Shown in pieces: positions 22,739 through 32,742 of a stretch of 64,000 bases of DNA. Position 1 is the stretch's first letter. Every line of letters begins with the position of its first letter. Location: the NCBI GenBank assembly GCA_032622095.1, contig CP136069.1, positions 205,454,690 through 205,518,689 on the forward strand, written 5' to 3'. This DNA is from Siphonodentalium dalli (taxonomy: Eukaryota > Mollusca > Scaphopoda > Gadilida > Siphonodentaliidae). Both the position numbers and the translations under genes were made by a program. The notes beneath the pieces were generated by a model. The model was given only the letters and a program-made list of their open reading frames with translations. It had not been told where the DNA came from and ran no database searches.

Positions 22739-23635
22739 GATCCCATATATAAAAGAATACATTGGCCTAACAATATTTATCTTGACCTTGTAAGCCAGTG
22801 CATTCTCTTTTATATGTTTGTTTTTGTGATACCCATAACATATGAGCAGAGGGATGCTCGTATCCCGGTTCCACAGTAGAGGCACCCCTGTCTTGGATTC
22901 CGGTAGTGGAACATCACTAATGGTATCCAGAGCAGTCTACCTTGCGGCAGTTTACAAATGTCATGATTAGAGTAACAAAAGCATAGAATATAACAGTCTG
23001 GACTACCTTGGATTAACCGCCCTTTATCATATTCTCGTGTAAAACCAACTAATAACGTAAACGCTCTTTATTCATGACGTGGCATATTCGCCGGAAACGA
23101 ATCAACAAGGTGTATAACTCATGTTAAAATTGGTCGGGCGGATTCCAAATCCGAACTTAACCCGTTCACTAGACCATTAAATTTCCAGACCAAATTCCAG
23201 CCAATTCAGTTGAACCCACCAAACCCCTCACACGGAGATGAACAAGGGAGAGAATACCAACAAAAATGGGGCCATAGCTATATATGGTGGAAGTTGGCCG
23301 GCGGTCCCCGAATATGGACCTGACCTGTCTCTGTATTATAGTATACCCAAATACCAAATTACATGTTATCCAGTTGATACTATATAAAGCTATTATCCAT
23401 AAATCAAAATCGAGTAGATGGCCGGACCGACCGACAGATGGACAGATTAATAATATAATGCGTCCATATTACTTAAAAAAAAAAAAAAAAAAATACCTTG
23501 GCCTAACAATATTTACCTTGACCTTGTAAGCCAGTGCATTCTCTTTTATATGCGAGGTTCCCTATGGGAGACTGATATATATAAGAGAATGCATTGGCAC
23601 ATTGTTTTCACAAAATTGCAGGAAGCTCTAGTCAT
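22739..23635. mobile_element. TTAA-type MITE interrupted by an A-tailed insertion
   Basis: Family hairpin sequence at 22739-22820 stops at CTCTTTTATATG, and the same roughly 55 bp of MITE sequence is present again at 23487-23545 followed by the rest of the MITE. Between them lies about 665 bp ending in a run of about 18 A. Both flanks carry the same unusual TTTTATATG variant, so the flank was probably duplicated on insertion. The insert also holds, in reverse, a single unit of the 69-bp repeat found expanded at 26476-27857. Confidence 0.55.
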
Positions 23636-23849
23636 GATTGATTGGTTGATTGGGGTGTAATGTAGCTTTCAGCAATTAAGGCCACATCACGACATTTGCC
23701 TGTTATAGTAGTGGAGGAAATTTGCACACTTACGGCTAATCTAACAGAGATTTCAATGGCTGATAAATGCGTCGACCATGTGAGGCAAACCATCGGCCAT
23801 CGGCAAGTAACTGGCAACTCCGTGCTCTGGTCATTAAGACTCCAGCAGA

Positions 23850-24285
23850 GTGTTTCATATGACTTTAATATTTGTTGATATTTTTCAGACCAGTACACTA
23901 TGCTCCTGTTGAGTGTTTCATATGACTTTAATATTTGTTGATATTTTTCAGACCAGTACACTATGACTTTAATATTTGTTGATATTTTTCAGACCAGTAC
24001 ACTATGCTCCTGTTGAGTGTTTCATATGACTTTAATATTTGTTGATATTTTTCAGACCAGTACACTATGCTCCTGTTGAGTGTTTCATATGACTTTAATA
24101 TTTGTTGATATTTTTCAGACCAGTACACTATGACTTTAATATTTGTTGATATTTTTCAGACCAGTACACTATGCTCCTGTTGAGTGTTTCATATGACTTT
24201 AATATTTGTTGATATTTTTCAGACCAGTACACTATGCTCCTGTTGAGTGTTTCATATGACTTTAATATTTGTTGATATTTTTCAG
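23850..24285 (+). repeat. Tandem array of eight 3' splice sites
   Basis: Eight copies of GTTGATATTTTTCAG joined to ACCAGTACACTATG. The AG of each copy ends at 23888, 23951, 23992, 24055, 24118, 24159, 24222 and 24285, so the spacing is 63, 41, 63, 63, 41, 63, 63. Long units carry the first 23 or so bases of exon 5 and then return to intron sequence. Only the last runs on into the real exon. Confidence 0.95.
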
Positions 24286-24451
24286 ACCAGTACACTATGC
24301 TCCTGTTGATGATCGTAAGAGTATTGATGACTCAGATATGACGTACCAGCGAATCAGTGTCGATATAACAAACGATCCAGATCTCAAGAATCTCATGCAC
24401 TCACACCGATCCGCCAGTATGGAAGATATATTCACTGGATCCGGCCCCCTC
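24286..24451 (+). CDS. Gene 1, exon 5 (166 nt)
   Basis: Starts with the A that completes an arginine codon from exon 4, then reads PVHYAPVDDRKSIDDSD and, after about 20 further residues, DPDLKNLMHSHRSASMEDI, ending at GSGPL in phase 0. The donor GTAAGTTGC follows at 24452. The peptide is acidic and serine-rich without a folded-domain signature. Its acceptor is the last of eight tandem near-identical acceptors. The seven upstream ones would give RPVHYAPVECFI-stop or RPVHYDFNIC-stop. Confidence 0.9.
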
Positions 24452-24887
24452 GTAAGTTGCTTAGCAACTATATCTCAATTTATTTAGTGACCCTGTAAAT
24501 TCCTGTCTCCTTACTATAACAATAACATGATTTTTTAGGGCATTAGTACCTAGTATAATAAAGTACATTAAATCCCCGTAATTTTTAAGTAGTCAGGTGA
24601 TTTTTCGTGGGCGCGGGCATTAATGAAAATTCTTTTCATTAACTTTTGCCGCCTCCTTCCGGTTGAGGAATTATGGGAAAATTACCTTATTTTTTTATTT
24701 GAAGCAACCACAAAATTTAATTGAATTGATTGATTTTAGGTGAGTATAACTTCAAAAATAAATTCAAAATGCGAATTGGATGAAGAAATGAGTTCTAAAC
24801 CACAGTCAACAAATGGAGGTCCATTCTGACTGGTCTATAACTGATATTGCTTACCACGGATATGGGCACCATGCACCCAAACAAATT
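24452..24887. other. Intron of gene 1
   Basis: AT-rich, with no recognised feature. It leads into the 28-bp array. Confidence 0.4.
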
Positions 24888-26337
24888 CCCATATACATGT
24901 ATAGATGCTGTTAATCCCATATACATGTATAGATGCTGTTAATCCCATATACATGTAGAGATGCTGTTAATCCAATATACATGTATAGATGCTGTTAATC
25001 CAATATACATGTATATATGCTGTTAATCCAATATACATGTATACATGCTGTTAATCCCATATACATGTATAGATGCTGTTAATCCCATATGCATGTATAG
25101 ATGCTGTTAATCCCATATACATTTATAGATGCTGTTAATCCCATATACATGTATAGATGATGTTAATCCCATATACATTTATAGATGATGTTAATCCCAT
25201 ATACATGTATAGATGATGTTAATAATAATAATAATAATAATGCATATCATTTATATAGCGCTTAATCCCTGGTGTAGCTCTAAGCGCTTACATTATTACC
25301 CCAGCTGTTTTTTATGAGTAATGCCGAGTCTTGTGCCTGCTGCCATTTTACAGGCGCTTCACTAGAGCGGCTTACGGATACCCAACAACCAGGTACCTAT
25401 TTCTCGTCTAGGTACGACGAAGCGAGCACAGTATAAGTGACCTTGCCCAAGGGTCAGAACCTGGCACGAGATTTGAAACAGCGTGTGGCTATATATAGCA
25501 CACACACCGCTCAATTCGGCCAAGCCACTGTTGTGGAGACAATAGTCCACCGAGCGAGGCGCGAACTCACGCCGGTGCATTAACACCATTACAAGTCCGA
25601 CACTCTACCCACTGGGCTACCACATCCACATTAATGCCATATACATGTATAGTTGATGTTAATGCCATATACATGTATAGATGATGTTAATCCCATATAC
25701 ATGTATAGATGATGTTAATGCCATATACATGTATAGATGATGTTAATCCCATATACATGTATAGATGATGTTAATGCCATATACATGTATAGATGATGTT
25801 AATCCCATATACATGTATAGATGATGTTAATCCCATATACATGTATAGATGATGTTATTCCCATATACATGTATAGATGATGTTAATGCCATATACATGT
25901 ATAGATGATGTTAATCCCATATACATGTATAGATGATGTTAATGTCATATACATGTATAGATGATGTTAATCCCATATACATGTATAGATGATGTTAATC
26001 CCATATACATGTATAGATGATGTTAATCCCATATACATGTATAGATGATGTTAATGCCATATACATGTATAGATGATGTTAATCCCATATACATGTATAG
26101 ATGATGTTAATCCCATATACATGTATAGATGATGTTAATCCCATATACATGTATAGATGATGTTAATCCTATATAGATGTATAGATGATGTTAATGCCAT
26201 ATACATGTATAGATGATGTTATTCCCATATACATGTATAGATGATGTTAATGCCATATACATGTATAGATGATGTTAATCCCATATACAGGTATAGATGC
26301 TGTTAATGCCATATACATGTATAGATGCTGTTAATCC
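24888..26337. repeat. 28-bp satellite split by a SINE
   Basis: Unit CCCATATACATGTATAGATG then CTGTTAAT or ATGTTAAT. About 12 units lie left of 25219 and about 25 right of 25628. Units at both extremes carry GATGCTG, central ones GATGATG. The split is caused by the SINE at 25219-25627. Confidence 0.95.
25219..25627 (-). mobile_element. tRNA-derived SINE, minus strand
   Basis: Read on the minus strand, the 5' end has a perfect A box (TAGCCCAGTGGG at 25608-25619) and a B-box-like GAGTTCGCGCC (25558-25568), about 40 bp apart as in a tRNA. The 3' end has an AGCGCTATATAAATG-type tail followed by an (ATT)n run. Length is about 400 bp. It sits inside the 28-bp satellite with GTTAAT/ATTAATG at the borders. 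It is not a functional tRNA gene, because the acceptor stem is not maintained. Confidence 0.75.
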
Positions 26338-26344
26338 AATTAAG

Positions 26345-27948
26345 GTGTTCTAGGCTGTTATATTCTATTAATTTATTACCCTTATCTTTACATCTGTAAA
26401 ATGCCGCAAGGTAGAATGTTCTGGACATCATTAGTGAAGTTTCCGCTACCGAAATCCAAGACAGGGGTGCCTCCCCCTTCTCATATATTATGGGTATCAC
26501 AAGACAGGGGTGCCTCTACTGTAGGACCGGGATATGAGCATCCCCCTGCTCATAAATTATGGGCATCACAAGACAGGGGTGCCTCTACTGTAGGACCGGG
26601 ATATGAGCATCCCCCTGCTCATAAATTATGGGCATCACAGAACAGGGGTGCCTGTACTGTAGGACCAGGATACGAGCATCCCCCTGCTCATATATTATGG
26701 GTATCACAAGATGGGGGTGCCTCTACTGTAGGACCGGGATATGAGCATCCCCCTGCTCATAAAGTATGGGCATCACAAGACAGGGGTGCCTCTACTGTAG
26801 AACCGGGAAACGAGCACCCCCCTGCTCATATATTATGGGTATCACAAGATGGGGGTGCCTCTACTGTAGGACCGGGATACAAGCATCCCCCTGCTCATAA
26901 ATTATGGGCATCACAAGACAGGGGTGCCTCTACTGTAGGACCGGGATACGAGCATCCCCCTGCTCATAAATTATGGGCATCACAAGACAGGGGTGCCTCT
27001 ACTGTAGGACCGGGATACGAGCATCCCCCTGCTCATAAATTATGGGCATCACAAGACAGGGGTGCCTCTACTGTAGGACCGGGATATGAGCATCCCCCTG
27101 CTCATAAATTATGGGCATCACAGAACAGGGGTGCCTGTACTGTAGGACCAGGATACGAGCATCCCCCTGCTCATATATTATGGGTATCACAAGATGGGGG
27201 TGCCTCTACTGTAGGACCGGGATATGAGCATCCCCCTGCTCATAAAGTATGGGCATCACAAGACAGGGGTGCCTCTACTGTAGAACCGGGAAACGAGCAC
27301 CCCCCTGCTCATATATTATGGGTATCACGAGACAGGGGTGCCTCTACTGTAGGACCGGGATACAAGCATCCCCCTGCTCATAAATTATGGGCATCACAAG
27401 ACAGGGGTGCCTCTACTGTAGGACCGGAATACGAGCATCCCCCTGCTCATAAATTATGGGCATCACAAGACAGGGGTGCCTCTACTGTAGGACTGGGATA
27501 TGAGCATCCCCCTGCTCATAAAGTATGGGCATCACAAGACAGGGGTGCCTCTACTGTAGAACCGGGAAACGAGCACCCCCCTGCTCATATATTATGGGTA
27601 TCACGAGACAGGGGTGCCTCTACTGTAGGACCGGGATACAAGCATCCCCCTGCTCATAAATTATGGGCATCACAAGACAGGGGTGCCTCTACTGTAGGAC
27701 CGGAATACGAGCATCCCCCTGCTCATAAATTATGGGCATCACAAGACAGGGGTGCCTCTACTGTAGGACCGGAATACGAGCATCCCCCTGCTCACAGGGG
27801 TGCCTCTACTGTAGGACCGGGATACGAGCATCCCCCTGCTCATAAATTATGGGTATCACAAAACAAAAACAGGTGCAGATGCACTGTGGTAACTTCAATA
27901 CTTCAACAATATGAAAATCAATTAAAACATTTTGTTTTCAAGAATTAG
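26345..27948 (+). repeat. 69-bp minisatellite with a 515-codon open frame
   Basis: About 20 units of 69 bp (23 codons) lie at 26476-27857. The frame 26401-27948 stays open throughout, giving repeats of GPGYEHPPAHKLWASQDRG-ASTV. Units form a higher-order pattern: the order plain, NRGAC, VSQDGG, KVW, EPGN, YKHPP occurs twice and partly a third time. The unique left flank (26350-26475) and one unit are found in reverse at about 22825-23000 without expansion, so the array grew inside a dispersed non-coding element. I see no promoter, intron or secretion signal supporting a protein. A repetitive protein cannot be excluded. Confidence 0.85.
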
Positions 27949-28302
27949 CATATTTGATATCTACCACAACAATCTCCTGCATGGCCAATTTCAAAACTTA
28001 ACAGGTCTGATGGGGAGACAAAAAGTTTGAAGACTGGTTAGACAAAAGTAATAACAATTGTGATTTCAAGACAATAACTGCTATTACCTTCAATGATTTA
28101 TGGCACAAGTTTTATGCTGAGGTAAAACCCATATTAGATATTAGATGATGGTAGCTGTAGACGCAAGTGGTAATAATAGTAATAACATGATTTTGTCGGG
28201 CGTCATGGTTTATTAACAGCCCTTCAGGAATGATTAACAGCCCTCAGGACTTCTCGGGATTCTACCAGGCCATCGGGCTGTTAATCATTCCTGGAGGGCC
28301 AG
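27949..28302. other. Intron with a hairpin at about 28196-28307
   Basis: The hairpin arms contain TTAACAGCCC and GGGCTGTTAATCATTCCTG, separated by about 50 bp. No coding signal. Confidence 0.55.
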
Positions 28303-28652
28303 TAACCATTTGATGACTGAAGCTTTCTGCGAAAACCCTATGCCAATATATTATTTGATATATGCATGTCTCCCATAGGGCGCCTCGCATATATAAGAGA
28401 ATGCATTGTCCTAACAATATTTACCTTGACCTTGTAAGCCAGTACATTCTCTTATATCTGCAAGGCTGCCTATAGGAGACTCACATATATTAGAGAATGC
28501 ATTGGCCTAACAACATTTACCTTGACCTTGTAAGCCAGTGCATTCTCTTATATATGTGAGGCTCCCTGTGGGTGACTCGTATATATAAGATAATACAACG
28601 GCACAGGATCTTTAATGCTGCATCAGCGCAGATCTTGTCATGAAAGGGTTAA
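28303..28652. mobile_element. TTAA-type MITE with three hairpins
   Basis: Ends at CATGAAAGGGTTAA (28639-28652). Instead of the usual two internal hairpins it has three, because the segment from one hairpin to the CCTTGACCTTGTAAGCC linker is repeated. The left end is degraded (ATTTGATGACTGAAGC). Confidence 0.7.
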
Positions 28653-29071
28653 TTTATGACACGTGACAGTAATCACCATTGTTGAACCCATTCTGTACTA
28701 ACTGGATTTCCCCCGTTCAGTTGTAAAAGTCTACATTAGAATGACCTATTATTCATTTTATTTATTTGGAGGGTTGTTCATGTAATAAAACCAGACGACA
28801 GACCGACGAAAAGATAATGCAAGGGATTTCTATAAATTTGTGGGAAATGTTCTATGGTCGTTTGTTGAACTTATTATCTGAACATTTCCTAAGGGAAATG
28901 AGTATTTCGTAAAGAAAGGGTTACATATATAAAACCCCGTATGGAGCCTCACACTGTCCCAAGCAGAAGACAGTCATAAGTGCATTGTTCTCTCTGTCTG
29001 GGGCTCCATAAAGGTGTCATCAAAGAGTATTTAGTAAAGAAATGGTTAAATCTGGTTCCTCTTCTTGACAG
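28653..29071. other. End of the last intron, with element fragments
   Basis: 28700-28925 holds a degraded element ending AAAGAAAGGGTTA. A further fragment with the same terminus (GTATTTAGTAAAGAAATGGT) lies at about 29026-29047, only 24 bp before the exon 6 boundary, so transposon sequence probably forms part of the branch-point region. Confidence 0.5.
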
Positions 29072-30370
29072 ATTGAAGAATCCACAGATGAGTCGGAAGA
29101 GTCACCTGACGAGCCATCGAGTGGGCGGAACACCCCAGATGACGAAGCTAGACAGCCAATCATAGAACAGGAGCATGATCCATCTACCGGCATGGAGAGG
29201 CTAACCGTCACTCTTCCTCCCGCTAGATCAGAACGGACACAAGAATTCACTCCAATCGAAACGCTCAGGTCAAAAGCTGCACCGAGTGCCAAAGATATTA
29301 TACATCGACTTAATGCCGCGAATGTCACGTCATCTGACCACTCTAATATAAATCCGCCTCCTATTCCAGCTAAACGAGCAACGATGACTGCCGGGATTCA
29401 ACTTCCAACAGCGCCCCCTAGGAGGAGTCGGTCACCAGGGGCAGCTAGGAAGACAAATATATCTAATTTGATTAGTCTTGATTCTTTTGATAAAGGGAAC
29501 AGTTCTGCGGCTAAAACTTCTAACACTGCAACAATTCCGACGGGGGACAAATTAATAAGACCAACGCCAGTCCCTCGACCAAGTCAAGAACCATTATCGA
29601 CTGTCGATGGCAATACTTCAAAGACCGGTGAGCATTCATTGGTTCGGAATGTCAGTGTTACGAGAAAGGAAGCATTTAGGAAGCCGAGTCCGCCGGAGCC
29701 ATTACGAGGGAATGTTCGTAAAGATAGCGATTCGCCGGAGAGTGATATATTTGATCCGTTAGGAGGTCGAGGGGGTTCGACATCCACGGATAAAACAGAG
29801 GGTAAGAAATTGGACGAAAATGTTAATCTTTTACAGGATTGGAATGTTAATCAGTTATATGTTCCGAACAAACAAAGCGGTGGTACCTCGCCGTCTATGA
29901 ATAGTCAGCTAGGACAGTTTAGTAATTTATCGAATCTGACATATTTCACCCAATCAGCACCTCCGTTGCCTTCTAATCCGCCACCAACAATGTGTTCAAA
30001 TAATATATTTCCGAGTATGTCAGCTAATCGTTCAGGCTCTACAGTCGGAAGCTCTCAATTTGGCAGTACTCAGTCTGCTGCACAAATGACTGGTTCCCTG
30101 TTTGGTGGGAGCCAACAGACATCAAATATGACTGGTTCCAATTTTGGAAGTTCTCAGCAGATGGGAAATTTTCTCGGTTCTCGTCAACAGACATCAACTA
30201 ATGTTCGCTCAACGTCACCGTCACAAGGGATGACATTCAATAAGGGTGCTGATCCATTCGACGACATTCATAAACTAGCATTAGGTGAAGTGAATACTCC
30301 ATCCAATCGGACATCACCAAAGATTGACAGTACTCTGCCAAAAGTGGCATCCTGGCAAACTTTTGAATGA
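29072..30370 (+). CDS. Gene 1, last exon: disordered endocytic-adaptor-like tail (DENND1-like?)
   Basis: Encodes 432 residues and a TGA stop. The acceptor TTCTTGACAG ends at 29071, phase 0. It opens with an acidic stretch (IEESTDESEESPDE), then low-complexity S/T/P/G/Q-rich sequence. Motifs by exon residue: PPPIPAKR near 93, a clathrin-box-like LISLD at 133-137, PTPVPR (PxPxPR, the CIN85/CD2AP SH3 ligand type) at 164-169, FDPL near 226, DPF at 394-396, and WQTFE as the last five residues, a WxxF AP-2-ear-type motif. Together these suggest a clathrin/AP-2 adaptor tail. With the preceding basic helix and RPPPP exon, a DENND1/connecdenn-type Rab35 exchange factor missing its upstream DENN exons is my best guess. 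Synaptojanin-, stonin- or AAK1-like proteins are alternatives. Confidence 0.9.
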   Translation: MEESTDESEESPDEPSSGRNTPDDEARQPIIEQEHDPSTGMERLTVTLPPARSERTQEFTPIETLRSKAAPSAKDIIHRLNAANVTSSDHSNINPPPIPAKRATMTAGIQLPTAPPRRSRSPGAARKTNISNLISLDSFDKGNSSAAKTSNTATIPTGDKLIRPTPVPRPSQEPLSTVDGNTSKTGEHSLVRNVSVTRKEAFRKPSPPEPLRGNVRKDSDSPESDIFDPLGGRGGSTSTDKTEGKKLDENVNLLQDWNVNQLYVPNKQSGGTSPSMNSQLGQFSNLSNLTYFTQSAPPLPSNPPPTMCSNNIFPSMSANRSGSTVGSSQFGSTQSAAQMTGSLFGGSQQTSNMTGSNFGSSQQMGNFLGSRQQTSTNVRSTSPSQGMTFNKGADPFDDIHKLALGEVNTPSNRTSPKIDSTLPKVASWQTFE

Positions 30371-30473
30371 GATTCGTTTGAGATTTTATTTTTAATCTTT
30401 CTGGCTGTGTGTGTTCCAAAAGGATTTCAACTCATTTGGAGACGTCAAATTATATCATAAAAAAAGAGCGTTA

Positions 30474-30690
30474 TATATGCATTCTCTTATATATGCAAGT
30501 CTCCCATAGAGAACCTCGTGTATATATAAGAGAATACATTGGCCTAACAATATTTTACCTTGACCTTGTAAGCCAGTGCATTCCCTTATATATGCGAGGC
30601 TCCCTATGGGAGAGTCGCATATATAGGAGAATGCACTGGCACAGGATCTTTAATGCTGCAACAGCTCAGCGCCCATCACAAAAGTGTTAA
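30474..30690. mobile_element. TTAA-type double-hairpin MITE in the gene 1 3' flank
   Basis: Begins about 100 bp after the stop codon, with two CATTCTCTTATATATGC hairpins and right end ATCACAAAAGTGTTAA. It probably lies in the 3' UTR. The left terminus is missing. No AATAAA was seen between the stop and the MITE. Confidence 0.7.
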
Positions 30691-31085
30691 TGACAGGGAT
30701 AAAGAGGATCACCTCTGACTGTTTATAAAGAAGACAACACTTTTACCTGTATATATTTCTAACTTACCAGTGTGATGTAGATATATGAGATGATGATGGA
30801 TTATATATGATATTTTCAGTAATATTTGCTTCATTCAGCGGATATATCTTACAAAGATACCATAAGGCTTGATATTAACCATCTGTCAAAAGAATGCGAA
30901 AGAACACATCCAAATGAGTTGATCATCCAATATTGCATGTTCTATTCTCATTTCATTTATATAATTACCATGACTCCCATGGTGCCATTACAGACCTCTA
31001 TAACATTTATATAATTACCATGACTATCAAATTAAACTATCACAAAGATCTTCACGGTGCCATTACAGACCTCTATTTATAACAA
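30691..31085. other. 3' flank of gene 1
   Basis: Contains a short direct repeat (TATAATTACCATGACT at about 30959 and 31009). A possible ATTAAA polyadenylation hexamer lies near 31031, but support is weak. Confidence 0.4.
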
Positions 31086-31335
31086 CAAGCCTGCAAATAG
31101 GTCTGTCATTTGTAGAATGAGGTCCCCTGAGGGTGAATTTAGTGATGTTATCCCACATGGCATAGGAAATGGCGAGCTGGCATAACCAAATTCACCCTCA
31201 TTCTGCTTAGGCCTTATCTTCTGGAAAGTATCCAGTCTCAAATTAATATTGTTTTAGTTAATATTTCCCCACTAAATTCACCCTCTGGAGGACCTCATTC
31301 TGCAAATGAGAGACACACTATTTGCAGGCTAGATT
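31086..31335. mobile_element. hAT-like hairpin MITE copy
   Basis: Inverted ends AGCCTGCAAATAG and their complement near 31316-31330, with GAATGAGGTCCCC-type arms inside. The middle is rearranged relative to the complete copy at 9808. Confidence 0.6.
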
Positions 31336-31700
31336 TTAACTAGAAATCTGATTGGCTATAACACCAGAATTAAATCCCTCCTGTCACCCTTGAGAGCAAG
31401 GTTTAAGAGAACGTGCGTGGATATATGAATGACCCTTGAACTGCCAGATTCCACCAACGTTTCTCCAGCACGCTGAGTTTGACATCACCTGACATATATC
31501 CATAGGTCGGCTACTGAATTATTGTTATTGGTGTGAAAATAATGTGAGAACCTATGGAAACCTCATTGAAATTGAGGCTGTGCGGCTATTATTGTGGTGA
31601 CAAAATCGTTATCTCCAGCAACATCGTGGGGTACATGAAGATTTGGTTTGAACCAAAATCGACATTCAGGTATTAATTCTCCATGGTTCACAACATCTTG
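31336..31700. other. Intergenic DNA
   Basis: No exon, RNA gene or bounded repeat recognised. Confidence 0.35.
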
Positions 31701-32135
31701 GAACGTCAATCTGATCCTAGGTCTCCCATATCAGTTGAGGCCTAAGCAGAATGAGGTCTCCATAGGCTGAATATAATGATGCTATCCCGCACTGTGGCCT
31801 ACCATCACCAAATTCACCTTCTTTTGACATTCTGGTTAGGCCTCAACTGATATGGGAGACCTAGGATCAGATTGAAGTTCCCCAGGTGAAGTTGGTGATA
31901 TTCGTTCCATACGCATCTCGTTGACGTAAAATGACGTACAAATTAGGTGATATAGAAACTGAACAAGTAACTAAAAACAATGTTATTTTAGACTATATAT
32001 ACTTGCCGGAACATGAGGTCAAACCAGAATGATGTCCCCAGAGTGTGAATATGGTGATGCCTGCCCACTGTGTGGGATAGAATCACTAAATTCTCATTCT
32101 GCAAATGACAGACTCACTATTTCAAGGATTTGTAT
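31701..32135. mobile_element. Composite hairpin MITE remnants
   Basis: Two GAATGAGGTC / GATGTCCCCAGAG-type hairpins and an inverted pair AATCTGATCCTAGGTCTCCC (about 31710-31732 and 31847-31870). Same family as 14676-15096 and 38744-39159 but rearranged. Confidence 0.6.
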
Positions 32136-32230
32136 TATGTACAGATCTCTATCACTGCAGTCTATACACCATTATTCATATTTCTGATATCTTAAAAATA
32201 ATTTGGGAACAAAAATCAGTTGAAAAAAAT

Positions 32231-32570
32231 TTAAAGATACACAATCTGATTCGATGGTCCCCGTATCATCCAGTTACAACAACAGCAACGGAATTTCACC
32301 AAAAGCCAATTTAGTTATCCAAATTAGTTTATTACTAATAATTACTCATAACAATACCAATTACAAAATCATATTTGCCGTAAAAGTCCTACAATAACAG
32401 TTTTTCTTCGAAGTTTGTAGGTGAGCGAGTGTGGTTTACAACTTCCATATTTGGTGATTCCTAAAACATATTGGAATTCCCCAACTCCAATCAAATATTT
32501 GTCCCCCCCCCCCCCCTGAAGCCAAAGAAATAGTAATTTTGGAATGTTAATTCGGTTTATGTATCTTTAA
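32231..32570. mobile_element. TTAA-flanked element, family with internal C-run (copy 1)
   Basis: TTAA at 32231-32234 and 32567-32570. The ends AGATACACAATCTGATTCG and ATGTATCT are matched in the copies at 39227-39642 and, inverted, 60949-61168. It carries a run of 14 C at 32503-32516. Confidence 0.65.
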
Positions 32571-32742
32571 TAATTGAACACTCCTTTCAGTCATCATTAA
32601 TACATCATGTATGATTAATTGTTTGGGAAAATTACATTATTTCTGTTTTCAACTTTTGATGAACAAATTGCAAGTATTGTGAATATAATTGTCTTTTTTA
32701 GATGATAAAACTTCAACTTCTAGTATTAGAATGGTATCGGTT

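Noticed and set aside
24286-24487. Continuation of the exon 5 frame to the stop at 24487
   Set aside because: A consensus donor GTAAGTTGC at 24452 joins in phase to the long 29072 exon, which has strong motif content. The read-through tail VSCLATISQFI looks random.
25558-25619. Functional tRNA gene on the minus strand
   Set aside because: Only the internal promoter boxes are tRNA-like. The sequence continues as a SINE with a central part and an (ATT)n tail.
29020-29328. Minus-strand frame antisense to the last exon of gene 1
   Set aside because: It is a shadow of the coding frame on the + strand, with no splice or motif support.
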